64,000 bases of DNA from positions 43,709,501 through 43,773,500 of the forward strand of contig JAYKYS010000001.1 in NCBI GenBank assembly GCA_036924285.1, in the 5' to 3' direction. Shown one piece after another: positions 54,565 to 64,000 of the stretch. The DNA comes from Asterella californica. Its lineage: Eukaryota > Streptophyta > Marchantiopsida > Marchantiales > Aytoniaceae. Below the pieces are notes generated by a model. The model worked only from the letters and a program-made list of their open reading frames with translations, was not told the origin of the DNA and did no database searches. The position numbers and the translations under genes were made by a program. The number at the start of each line of letters is the position of its first letter. Within the stretch, counting starts at the first letter, position 1.

Positions 54565-54870
54565 TTGTTATCAGAGAAATATATAAGTGTTAAATATAAA
54601 ATATATATTAAATGAATGTAAATAATTAAAATATTCCATAAACATTATCTATTAAACTATGTCTGGAAACACGTGGAGAGCAAAAAAAAACCATAAGTGT
54701 TGACTCTGCTCTCGCGCTTCAGAAGATACAAGACCGAAGCTCTACTCAATTTACTCAGACGTTTAATTTATACCTAACCCTTTCTGCAGGAAGGATTAGG
54801 TATTAAATTAAACGAATATACATATTTCCCCTTCTTCTGAATTCAGAAGAGGCATGCCTTCTATAAGTTC
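54565..54870 (+). repeat. hairpin-bearing dispersed repeat, copy 1
   Basis: Shares its order with 61195-61490: AAGTGTTAAA plus AT-rich run, a variable part, then a strong hairpin at 54760-54814 (arms with CCTAACCCTTTC and GAAGGATTAGG extended by TTTAAT pairing), then a second, CTTCTTCTGAATTCAGAAGAGG. The TGTTAAA-like start hints at a copia-type LTR, not proven. Confidence 0.55.
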
Positions 54871-54894
54871 TACAGAAAATCCTGATCGTGATTA

Positions 54895-55007
54895 GAGTAG
54901 AGATTGGAAATAACACCAATTGCGAAAGCACTCTGCTGGACCGACATTGACACTGAGAAACGAAAGCTAGGGGAGCGAATGGGATTAGATACCCCAGTAG
55001 TCCTACA
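54895..55007 (+). other. nuclear insertion of plastid 16S rRNA fragment
   Basis: Contains the near-invariant small-subunit rRNA stretch GGGATTAGATACCCCAGTAG, preceded by GACGAAAGCTAGGGG-like sequence (here AACGAAAGCTAGGGGAGCG) and GCGAAAGCACTCTGCTGG, the wording of plastid 16S rRNA. Both flanks leave the rRNA abruptly: after GTCCTA the expected GCCGTAAACG is missing. Several substitutions against plastid sequence as I remember it mean it is a non-functional, fairly old transfer of about 110 bp. The 60-codon open frame across it is meaningless. Confidence 0.85.
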
Positions 55008-56216
55008 AGAATTTATCTTGAGAATTACAAATTTTACCCCCTTTGGGCACTGCGATCATCTGCTGGGTCTTTGGAATTTTAGATAAGACAGACCACCACG
55101 AGTGCATGTTGGATCGTGTGAAAGTTGGATACTACTGTACATGCTAATCATCCTCTAACTCTCTTTGGAGCAGAATCCTTCCGGTAGATATCGTAAATAT
55201 ATTATACCGTAAAAGTGATTTGTTTGTTCGTGTTTTCAGTTAAGAATGTTGGAAATAAAGTTCTTCCGCTGGAGATACACCTTTGGTAATACACTATATG
55301 GAGAGAGTATCGTTGACGATGATGCCGCTAGAGCATCAAGGGGATCAAATGCAAGTTTAGACCATCTCCACGAGGGAGTGTTATATTCCGGAGCAAATTT
55401 GAATATAACGTAGGAAGTAGAAACAAAGATTTAATCTAATCGATTTAATATATCAGAATATCTACTATGCATGCTAAAAGCTATTTAAGATATTTTATTT
55501 TAATTTTCACTTTTCTCTAAAACTCAAACATTCAAAATAGACTGATGAGTGTATTAGAAGCTAAACTTCTGAGCCAAATAGCTAAATGATGAATCAAATA
55601 TAAACCATTAAAGGCGAATGGCTACTTTGGTAGTAGCATTTCTCCCTCGGTGTAAATGCCATTCGCTATAAAACGGTGACTAAACATCAAATTCGAAAAT
55701 AGTATGGAGTTTGGCGAGCCTGGTGGGATGCTCTTATGCAAAGCCTGGATCGAGATAAGAGCTAGAAGTCAAATCAGACGGTAAGAGCCAAATCTGCATC
55801 ACCAACTTCTCCGTAAGTTTTTAACTTCCAGCTCCATGCCGACTAGTTCTTCCACAAACTTCTCATAGACTACTTCGTCCGTGAAATGGTTTTAGCACAA
55901 TGACGTCTACGCCGCTTTTCTATCGAGTTTTGATTGCTCCATCGATGTGGCCGCAGCTGACAAGCATGTCTTCTCCGCAGACAAGTATCATTAGCAATCC
56001 AGACAAAGTACTACGGACAATGTTATGGAGGACATTTTCTCGTTGCACTTTCCTCACGGCCAACTGGAGAGTTATGATTCTGGTTGTATAAGGCTCGAAG
56101 TCTTTGCAACAAGCCACAAACTAGATTCACTGTCTTGCGGTGGCATAGAAGAGCGATCAAACTAGATCAGCTAAACTGCAATCTTGAGATCCTTCCTGTT
56201 GTGCACAGCACTCCCG
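55008..56216. other. space upstream of the GST gene
   Basis: AT-rich, no gene seen. Contains an inverted repeat GCGAATGGC (55614-55622) / GCCATTCGC (55658-55666) followed at once by TATAAAA (55667-55673). That TATA is about 540 bases before the GST start codon, so its link to the gene is unclear. Confidence 0.4.
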
Positions 56217-57319
56217 ATGGCCAGCGAAACGGGCTTAAAGGTGTATGGAATGACAATGTCACCTGCTGTGAGAATTGTGATTCTGACTCTGTATGAGAAG
56301 GATGCAGATGACTTCGAACTCATCAGATTGAACCCTATGACTGGCGATAACAGAAAACCAGAGTATCTGGCCATTCATCCCTTCGGGAAGTTTCCTGCAT
56401 TCAAAGATGATGATTTGATACTGTTCGGTGAGATCTTCGTCATCCTCTAAACATTTCAAGGCCATTACTCTTTCTTGTCTTCTCCTAATCATGTCCAAGT
56501 ATGTTCATCTGGCTGGAATCATTCGAGTGGGCTGGAAACTGATGAATCAAGTGTGCGAGTCAGATGGGCGGGACGAAATATCACGTCTAGCGTGCAAGTC
56601 CTTCACAGTGGCCTGACATCCGTGGTGGACTATGGAGTGGCAGAGAACCTTTCATGCGCTCTATGCTTTCGCTGTTAGCTAACAGTAACAAAGCATTAAG
56701 TCAATCTCTGCCAACCTGGTGAACCTTACTACAGTTTTAGTGGATAAATCTCGCACAGATCTCTCCACTTTTTTGTCACTCTCTTTAAAGGTCCACGACT
56801 CACCTTCTGCTCAACTCTCGAGACTGCAATTGATTCTTATATCTAACATATTCTTGCTGTTTTTCTGATTCTTCAGAGTCCAGATCTATTGTCAGATATC
56901 TGGCCACCAAGTTCGAAGGTCAAGGAACACCACTTCTGGGATCAAGTCTGAAGGAGAGAGCGCTGGTAGACCTATGGGTTGAAACAGAAAGTCAGAATTT
57001 CAACGGACCTTCCTCAACTTTAAACATGCAGTTGTACTTCCAGAAGATCATGATGAACAAGGAACCGGATGAGGCAGTTGTCGCAGCCGCAGTCGAGAAA
57101 CTAGAGAAAGTTCTCGATGTTTACGAGTCCCGCTTGTCCAAAAGCAAATATCTGGCCGCCGATTTTTTCTCTCTTGCAGACCTGGTACATGTGCCGTTCT
57201 TGCATTACTTGATGACCGTCACCGGTTACGCGAATCTTGTGACCAACAGAAAGCATGTGAATGCTTGGTATGAAGATATTTCCTCCCGACCCACGTGGAC
57301 CAGGGTGCTCTCGCTGTAG
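56217..57319 (+). CDS. phi-class glutathione S-transferase, two exons
   Basis: Exons 56217-56427 and 56877-57319, intron 449 bp, GT-AG, phase 1; 217 residues, normal for the class. N-terminal thioredoxin-like domain: GMTMSPAVRIVILTLYEK with likely catalytic Ser15, HPFGKFPAFKDDDLILF (cis-Pro after FGK) and, across the splice, FESRSIVRYLA, the glutathione gamma-glutamyl contact typical of phi enzymes. C-terminal helical domain: LVDLWVETESQNFNGP, LDVYESRLSKSKYLAADFFSLADLVHVPFLHYL. It conjugates glutathione to electrophiles in the cytosol. The intron sits just before the ESR motif, a common place in plant phi genes; a second, usual intron is missing. ATG 56217 is chosen because it gives the full N-terminus; the frame is open a little further upstream. 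Confidence 0.92.
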
Positions 57320-58137
57320 ACTCTCGAGAATGGAACATGGGCAACAATCAACACGGAATAGGTTAGAAGGCCTTTACTGAAATGACATTCGACCTCTCGG
57401 TGGAAATAAATTCTGCAATGATCTGAAATGTTGTCTCAAACAGATCTCCATCCTGTCTACTCAGATAAATTCTGTCCTGCGAGTTCCAGTCCAACAATCT
57501 GTTGGAAGTAGACTCTGAAACGATCGGATATGTTACTTGACAGAGAATCTGGTCTCTCTATTTCTACTCACAGATGTCCTTGTACTTCCCAAGAACCAAG
57601 TTTAACGACAAATGTAATAAAAACGTTATTTCTTTCTGAGCTCGACATGACCTTCCACTTGCGCTCTCCGCAGTCGATAAAAGCACTCACTTAACCCCTT
57701 CGCAGTTTCACACCAGAAAAGAGGATAACTGATAGCTGTGATGGGATGAGGTGGGCTGTTTCTATTGAGGAATTATTTCACACCAGAAGAGAGGATAATT
57801 GATAGCTGTGATGGGATGATCAAGAACAGCAGCGGTGACTCACTTTTGACTTAAAACTTTTGCAGATGATATGAACAACACATACATCAGGAAGCCGTTA
57901 TGAAGGCAGGGGTGTCACTGGTAAAGCCCTGAAGGTAATAAGGCTGATCACAATACAGTTACTGATCATCTGATGAACTCCAACCCACGCAGTCGTACTC
58001 TCGTCAGAAAACCCCGTGAATTGGTCTTGTCTTCTTTTGCACAACACATTAGACCCCGGATTGAACGGTATCTGTGCGATTCCGTAGACTGACTTAGTCC
58101 CTTTGAGGTGAACATAATTCATTTATTTACATTTAAA
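57320..58137. other. space between convergent GST and VOC genes
   Basis: Presumed 3' UTRs. Contains a direct repeat of 44 bp (57706-57749 and 57776-57819; TTTCACACCAGAAxAGAGG ... GTGATGGGATGA), 70 bases apart. No gene seen. Confidence 0.5.
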
Positions 58138-59924
58138 TCAGATCGTATTCTCTAGGAAGATGGAAGGTACAGGGCTTTCCAAGACGTGTACAATAATTAT
58201 GCATTTACTGGCCAATTGCCTATCTCCAGTCCGTTTCCTGCATCCACACAAAAGGCATTCAAGTTCGTGCGTCAGAAGAAAGAACATCCGAGGGAGCATG
58301 AGTAGCATGGGCCGTATGTACTGGATCCTATAAGCTTCGTGGTGCAGCTCGTTCGTTATCCCTCTAGCGGAAAAAAGCGGAAGACGGAACAAAGGTTAAT
58401 GTGAGACTAAACGTCAGTGGTAGATAAAGAGATAAAGAAAACGGACCGTCCGGATCGAAGAAGAAAGCCTGCTTGATTTTGCCCTCCTGCTGCGTCTTCT
58501 CGAAGTACGGAATGCCCTTCTCCTAGGAAGAAGGGCAAGATCAGTTGTGCGCTATTAGGCTTTCTTAAGGATCTATATCCAAACTGCTACTTACATGGGC
58601 ACAAAAGATAAGGTAAATAATGGAATGACATCACCGAGAGGAAAACTGTAGGCGAAGGTCAACACAGGCAGTGGCGTACTTTCAGCAGTTCTATAGCAGC
58701 GTCGTAATCTGAAACACGGAAGGAGAGATGGTGTCCCGTCTGAAGGGCGCTCTCTTCTCGCCTGCAAATCAAGGAGAGCAACGGTAAGCCACACTACCTG
58801 AGGCCAAAAGACTGTACAAGGGCCTGTAATGAAGCTCAAACCGACGACTGTGGTCTTATGACCTCAAATAGCTGGAGTTGAAGTCTCTCAAGGAACACGA
58901 ATAGCAGTTGCATATGTCGACTCATATGACATCTTTTACTCAAGAAAATGACTTCGCATCAGATCTGTCAAGTTCATCCACAAGATTGCTAAACGACGAG
59001 GCCGGTAGCCCCAGTGAAAAATTTGACACTGCAACAGGCCTCTCAAAATCCTTTGTAGAGTAGAGTCAAAGATCACTACTGAGACAAACAGTGCCATATT
59101 ACAGAAAGGAGACAGAATACTGTCAAAACAGCACAAGTAGTGTATCAAGTTGCAAATGCAAGTGAGCTCACATCAGGGAACTACCTATGAAGATCTAACT
59201 AACTTCTCGAGTTTGAAGATCGCTGTTCATTTTTTAAGTACAAATCGTCCCCCCGAAGGCACATACTAGTGAGTAGCAGTACTCCTCTCCACAATGAAAC
59301 GGATGTGACTCGCACTGAGGCAGATCTTACCTGGCATCAGCAGTACTTGTAAATGGACTTTCTGGTAGTCTTGATTCGGGCTTTCGCTTAATGATATGAA
59401 GTGAATGAGAAGGGGGTAATTTTAACCAAACAACACTGCCCTCAAACTCCTTGGGAGTGTCTATGGGCTGGAATCCAAAAATCTGCGACGGAAACCACAC
59501 ATATCAGCAGAAGGTTTCATCCACATACCTGCGCCAGACACGGTGTACGCGAACGAACTAGGAAAGATCGGATTCTTCATCCCAGAACTCGCCTCAGTGA
59601 TATCTGCTATAAAACTCTACTCAGTGCTATATCTGAGCAAAAACCTCTTAGCTGAAAGAACCGGGTGTTAATTGATAATATGCTGCATGTTGGTATCGCT
59701 CGAAATTAGCTTCTTGGATTACTTCACCAAACTGTTGCTGCTTTCCTGCCTTAAAACGTTTTCTCACAGGGCACTGAAGTCAAAATCATCGGTCAACAAC
59801 TCTGGTGTGACATGATCAAAACAGTCGTTAGACTTACCTCTTTGTAGAACTGGGCAGTTTCCTGCACATTTTCTGTTTCTCGTGCTATGTGGTTCAAGAG
59901 CACACCACTGAACGGTCCTACCAT
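58138..59924 (-). CDS. glyoxalase-I-like VOC superfamily protein, five exons
   Basis: Minus-strand exons: 59924-59838, 59482-59331, 58761-58680, 58522-58447, 58361-58138; junction phases agree and give about 206 residues. One VOC domain: LLNHIARETENVQETAQFYK, GFQPIDTPKEFEG-VVWLKLP, HSLHIIKRKPESRLPE, TGHHLSFRVSDYDAA, KGIPYFEKTQ, KQAFFFDPDG then ITNEL. Likely metal ligands are the His of NHI, the His of GHH and the Glu four residues after DPDG. Plant proteins of this kind are annotated as lactoylglutathione lyase-like, though the exact reaction is not certain. The first ATG could instead be 59978 (18 residues longer), and the last exon uses an acceptor CTAGAG that restores the expected Glu spacing but leaves an odd 70-residue tail, so both ends are tentative. 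Confidence 0.8.
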
Positions 59925-61194
59925 ACTCTCCTCGTGCACTAAACTCTTCAGTATAGTGGAAAACTCTGTGCCTACCACACCACGGACCTTTTCTCACTCT
60001 TAGTAAGCTTCAGTCCACAATTCCCACCAACTTCTCCCTTGCCACTACCTGCAATACAAAGCTCACAAACGATCCAGTATAACCCTGTGATCATGAGTCC
60101 CATCCGCTGCTACTTGCCGTACAGATTTGACAGGCAAGCCGTCGATCAAGCATCCCCCAACGGCAGCGGAAAAGCCCACTTTGCGCTACTTCAAGCAGAC
60201 AATTGGCGGCAACTTACGGCTGGGAGTCTATCTTTTACATGCACTTCTGCGTCCCCCCTAATTCATACAGCGACCACGTGGCTTCATGCATCTTTGCGCC
60301 TCTCTCCTTGAGGCTAGGCTAGGGAAGTAAGCCCATTCGTTTCGCCACTTGGCAAGTTTTAGTGTTGTCTTCTTTTATATCCAAAATATATAGTTCTCTT
60401 TACTGGATTCTCATGAGCTTTTTGGTTTTTCAATTCTCCAAGATAAAGGGAACAACGTTTGTATTAACACCAGACGCTGTGTTCAAGGAGCATATGAAGG
60501 GTATAATCTCTGCATAAAGAGAGAAGAGAAGAGAAATGCTCGAGGTGTAAATTTAGGACTGGTTTCATACCTTTTTCTTTAATGACATGTCAGCGAGATA
60601 CTCTAAAAGTACCTCTAAAATAATTCCCTTCTTTTTAAAATTTTGGTGTTCCTTGCCTTCTGGAAAGAAATTTGTTTGATCACATCCCTAGTAGATTCTC
60701 TGAGCTTGATAATATCTCTCTTAACGATGTATAGCTGGATCGCACCCTTGACTGTAAATCCAGTCACTTTGTGATGTTACTCACATGTGAGACTGCACAT
60801 ATTAAAGAAATGAGAATATAGATAGTCTAACGTATTTTTAATGTTAAATATTATTACTTATAGTGATATTTAGTCAAGGATGGACTAAAATGATGAACCA
60901 AAAAATAAAATGATTAGTTCTACTATCAATAACCCTTCAGGGCATGATAAAGCAACCAAACCTTAAGAGGGGTATGATCAAACGCAACGATCGTATTGGG
61001 AGTATGATCAAGCCAATTACTTCCTTCCGGATGGACATTTTTTATGTTCTGGAGGCAGTTCTTATTACTGAACCTAGAGAAAGCGTGAAAGATGAGAGAT
61101 AACTTGGTTTCAGGTGCGTATAGTCTTTAACTTTTCAATGAAATAAAATATGCATGCTCGATAAACTTCTGGAGAACTTTTGTTCCTTTAATGA
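59925..61194. other. space upstream of the VOC gene, no gene supported
   Basis: The stretch 59979-60300 is GC-richer and probably holds the VOC promoter and 5' UTR. Beyond 60320 it is AT-rich with no coding or RNA signal that I can see. Confidence 0.4.
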
Positions 61195-61490
61195 TATCGG
61201 AACAAAATACAAGTGTTAAAATAAAATTTATATATCAAATGAATATAAATATCAAAACGGTCTATAAAGCCCATGCTTCGAAACATGGACAGACCAGGAT
61301 ATAAAGCATAAGGGATAAGTACACAGCCTCGCTGCCAATGGTACAAGTTCAAAAACCTAAAGCTATTTATATATTAATAAACAGTGATTTTAATTTAATA
61401 CTTAACTCTTTCTTCCGAAAAGATTAATTACTAAATTAATCCTCTGAATATTTATCTCTTCCATGGAAAGGTGAATAACCATGCTCCATC
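61195..61490 (+). repeat. hairpin-bearing dispersed repeat, copy 2
   Basis: Collinear with 54565-54870: TACAAGTGTTAAAATAAAAT start, CCTCTGAATATTTATCTCTTCC end, and a hairpin at 61387-61442 (TTTAATTTAATACTTAACTC paired with GATTAATTACTAAATTAA). The stem sequence differs from copy 1 but pairing is kept. Confidence 0.5.
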
Positions 61491-62039
61491 CGATTCCGAT
61501 GGCTTGCATTCTTGAAAGTGCATTGAGTTAAAATGGAGCGTGTCGGATTGCTCCTCTTGGTGTAAGACTAATGACGGCAGAAAATGGACCATTTTCTCAC
61601 CGTGGATTGTACTTACGTACACATTGCATTTTTCCCACCGTGCTTTATACTACATAAACATTGTACCAAAAGAAAACAAAAGTTAGAGGTTGAATCCGTT
61701 CGTTACTTGTGACAGTGGTTGGAGTTACACGGCAAAGGTGAAACGATATCAGTCTACAGTTTGACCGCGGTTGGAAACTGTATAAATGTAAATGTTTTAT
61801 CTTGTCCGTTTATCTCTTTAAGGGGCATCAGATTGTCTTTTGTGGGTAACCTCAGCATACCCGGATCAGTTACACATGACAGCGATTTTGTTTCATCTCC
61901 AACCAAGAACAGGAGGGTTTGAACCCCAGATCTTTCTCTTAGAGGTCTCTGACTCAACCATCCATATAGCGTCCATTTCAGTCTACCGTGAAATCGTCAT
62001 GTGAAAAACCTATACTGAATCCATAAATGAAGAACAGTA
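61491..62039. other. AT-rich spacer, no gene seen
   Basis: Short open frames on both strands at 61719-61957 overlap each other and carry no recognisable motif. Confidence 0.4.
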
Positions 62040-62190
62040 CAGCACGCTTCCAATACTATAATTATTGCCGCTTTGTAACTAAAAGGATAAATAAAATCAG
62101 TACATTGATTTATTACCTAACCTTTCCAGACGAAAGGGTTAGGTAATCAAAGTTGCTGCTCTTCTTTCAAGTGGAAGAGGTGAATATATA
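62040..62190 (+). repeat. hairpin-bearing dispersed repeat, copy 3 (3' part)
   Basis: ATTACCTAACCTTTCC / GAAAGGGTTAGGTAAT hairpin at 62105-62151, then CTTCTTTCAAGTGGAAGAGG as second hairpin and AATATATATACATGCATGG. Confidence 0.5.
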
Positions 62191-62217
62191 TACATGCATG
62201 GGTGCTCACTTTTGTAC

Positions 62218-62347
62218 GGTTATGCAAAATAGATGAAATGAAGATGATATGTTAGATAATTGTATGTAATTTGACTGTCATTGGTTATGCAAAATAGATT
62301 AAATGAAGATGATATGCTAGATAATCGTATGTAATTTGACTGTCATT
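62218..62347 (+). repeat. tandem duplication, two 65-bp units
   Basis: Unit GGTTATGCAAAATAGAT ... TTTGACTGTCATT occurs at 62218-62282 and 62283-62347 with three or four differences. Confidence 0.85.
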
Positions 62348-64000
62348 GAAGAAGGAAGGAATCAATAGAGTATTAACCTCATTATCGGAGCAAGGAAACT
62401 TGAAATGCTATTTAAAGTCTACTTATGGATTTGGTTCTACTTTTCAGATTACAATTATTTTCCCATCTTCGCAGGGAGCCTTAAATTAAAGCAAACAAGA
62501 GAGGGGGAAGGGTGGAGGTTAGGAATCCTAAATTAAAGCAAACAAGGCGACAGAGGAAGAGAAGCAAAGATGGACATAGTCCCAAACCTTCTCACTTTTT
62601 AATTTTTCAATTTGGTTTTTACTTTGAGGTCTCTCTTCTACCTCACATTTAGATGAGTGAGAGAATAAAATATACATGCTAATTGAGCTTTCGAAAAGAG
62701 ACAAGCGTGGAATACGGGAGCTATATTTTCATGCGGGATTAGTAATACATTGTTTTTCAAAATTAATAATTATTTAGCAATCATAAACTAGGCTTATGGA
62801 GCCAAAATATAACACGTGTTAGAGAAATTAGTTTCTTATTTTGGGTTCGCAAGATGACTGTTGCTTGCTCTTGTTTCGATGGGTTTGATTATATTAATTT
62901 CTTTAAAGAAATTATACATAGTAAATATACACTAATACAGATTAAGGTGTTCTCCAACACCAATTTTCTAACATATTTCCGATGGTAATTTTTCTGACAT
63001 GTTTCCCATATAAATGTTGACATCTTTCTGACATATATTTGATAAAGAATTTACGGCTAAGAATGAAAATGTAGAAATCGTATGTGGGAAAAATGAAGAC
63101 AATCATTCCAACATCTTTCTGACATCGGTTCAAATTCCAATGTATCTAAGACAATTTGTCAGAAGTATGGTGTAAAACATCATTATTGTAAATGTATCGA
63201 GAAATTATAGTAATATGTGTCCAAAAAAGTCAGACATATTTCTCACATTTTTTCCCTAGTCTTCTTTCTGACATATATCCGACATAACGATATGAATTTT
63301 CGGCATCCCATTATGGGAATGTCACTGGATAATTGTCATAAAATTTGACAAATTAGGGTACATATGAGCTACTATTTCCAACAGTTTTCCACACCCTTGT
63401 CATAACTTTTTGACATCATTACTATCGAAATCCTATGAGAAACTATGTTCAAGAATCATAAAATTAGAGCATAAATTTGAGTAGATCGCAATGAGCCTTT
63501 CATTTTAATTTTCTTTTTTTCTCTCTGCAAGTGATGGCTTCTTTGTTACATCTATGCAAGTGGGCACTCTTGTTTTGTTTTGTCCAACCATAAAGGAGAT
63601 TCTCGTCCTCTAATCCCCAAGATGTGTGGTGAGGGCTTGGTTGGGATTTACAACATCAGTTGTACAAATGGTTAGTTCATCCAGATTTCTGAGGTGACAT
63701 CTCTATTTTGGTGCATTGTGCTGTTCAGAAACTTCATGCTAAGAAAGAGATGATGATACATGTTGTATGTCTAAACGGAGCGAATATGCAGAACACGACA
63801 GAGATGTATGCATGTCAAATTACAGACGAGATGGTCGTAGATCAACCTTACAACCACAACTTCTGGAAATATACCCCTCGTTGGATCAATAGATGATTTC
63901 AACAATGATTTAGATAGAAGTACTTGATCTATGTGATGGAATGTGAAGACCTTCAGTTACCAGATGCTTTCAACATGATCCCTCCTTGTGATGGTGTGCA
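62348..64000. other. AT-rich right end, no gene supported
   Basis: Region 62940-63340 repeats TTTCTGACAT at least four times with relatives (GTCAGAA, CAGACATATTTCTCACAT) and starts at a small palindrome GGTGTTCTCCAACACC (62947-62962), suggesting a degenerate non-autonomous transposon. The 62-codon frame at 63708-63896 is flanked by apparently once-coding DNA but matches nothing I know. Confidence 0.35.

Noticed and set aside
54904..55086. 60-codon open frame
   Set aside because: Lies on the plastid rRNA insertion.
55667..55673. TATAAAA as GST promoter
   Set aside because: About 540 bases before the start codon and abutting an inverted repeat; not enough to call.
63708..63896. 62-codon frame near the right end
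   Set aside because: No motif or homologue recognised; kept only as a remark on the region.

Overview
The window reads as nuclear DNA of a land plant or close streptophyte relative, most likely a non-seed plant (moss, liverwort, lycophyte or fern). Support: a 14-exon nicalin gene, a two-exon phi-class glutathione S-transferase, a nuclear scrap of plastid 16S rRNA, plant-type Ty3/gypsy elements primed by tRNA-Glu, and decay by C-to-T changes in CAG and CG contexts as expected of plant-style cytosine methylation. The species cannot be named from sequence alone. LAYOUT: about 70% (1-44611) is a nest of long terminal repeat (LTR) retrotransposons. (1) 1-9695, element A1: Ty3/gypsy, 5' LTR cut by the window edge, LTRs apparently identical, gag-protease and pol reading frames intact. 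(2) 9696-13880, B1, minus strand, cut by A1. (3) 13881-17133, D, a decayed pol distantly related to A. (4) 17134-25183, C1, same family as B1, plus strand, nearly full length with a long intact pol. (5) 25184-36752, A2, an older decayed sister of A1 carrying a 1.4-kb solo LTR. (6) 36753-44611, element M: a decayed Ty3/gypsy polyprotein with a DNMT3-type cytosine-5 methyltransferase between protease and reverse transcriptase and a PHD finger after the integrase. Element M is the most remarkable object in the window. RIGHT PART (44612-64000): single-copy-like DNA with three genes: nicalin (plus, 47774-52460), phi-class glutathione S-transferase (plus, 56217-57319) and a glyoxalase-I-like VOC protein (minus, 58138-59924), the last two converging. 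The spaces between them hold a hairpin-bearing dispersed repeat (three copies), a plastid 16S rRNA insertion and small tandem duplications. HOW PARTS RELATE: A1 sits in B1; B1 and C1 flank D head to head, giving a 4.2-kb inverted repeat; C1 and A2 meet at a junction where both LTRs are broken; A2 interrupts the gag of M. The A family uses a gag/pol overlap with a -1 frame change, a DHG protease motif and LTRs that seem to start TAT and end ATA. Both the A family and the B/C family carry short conserved reading frames in LTR or leader that look related to each other, and B/C adds two further unknown proteins ahead of gag.
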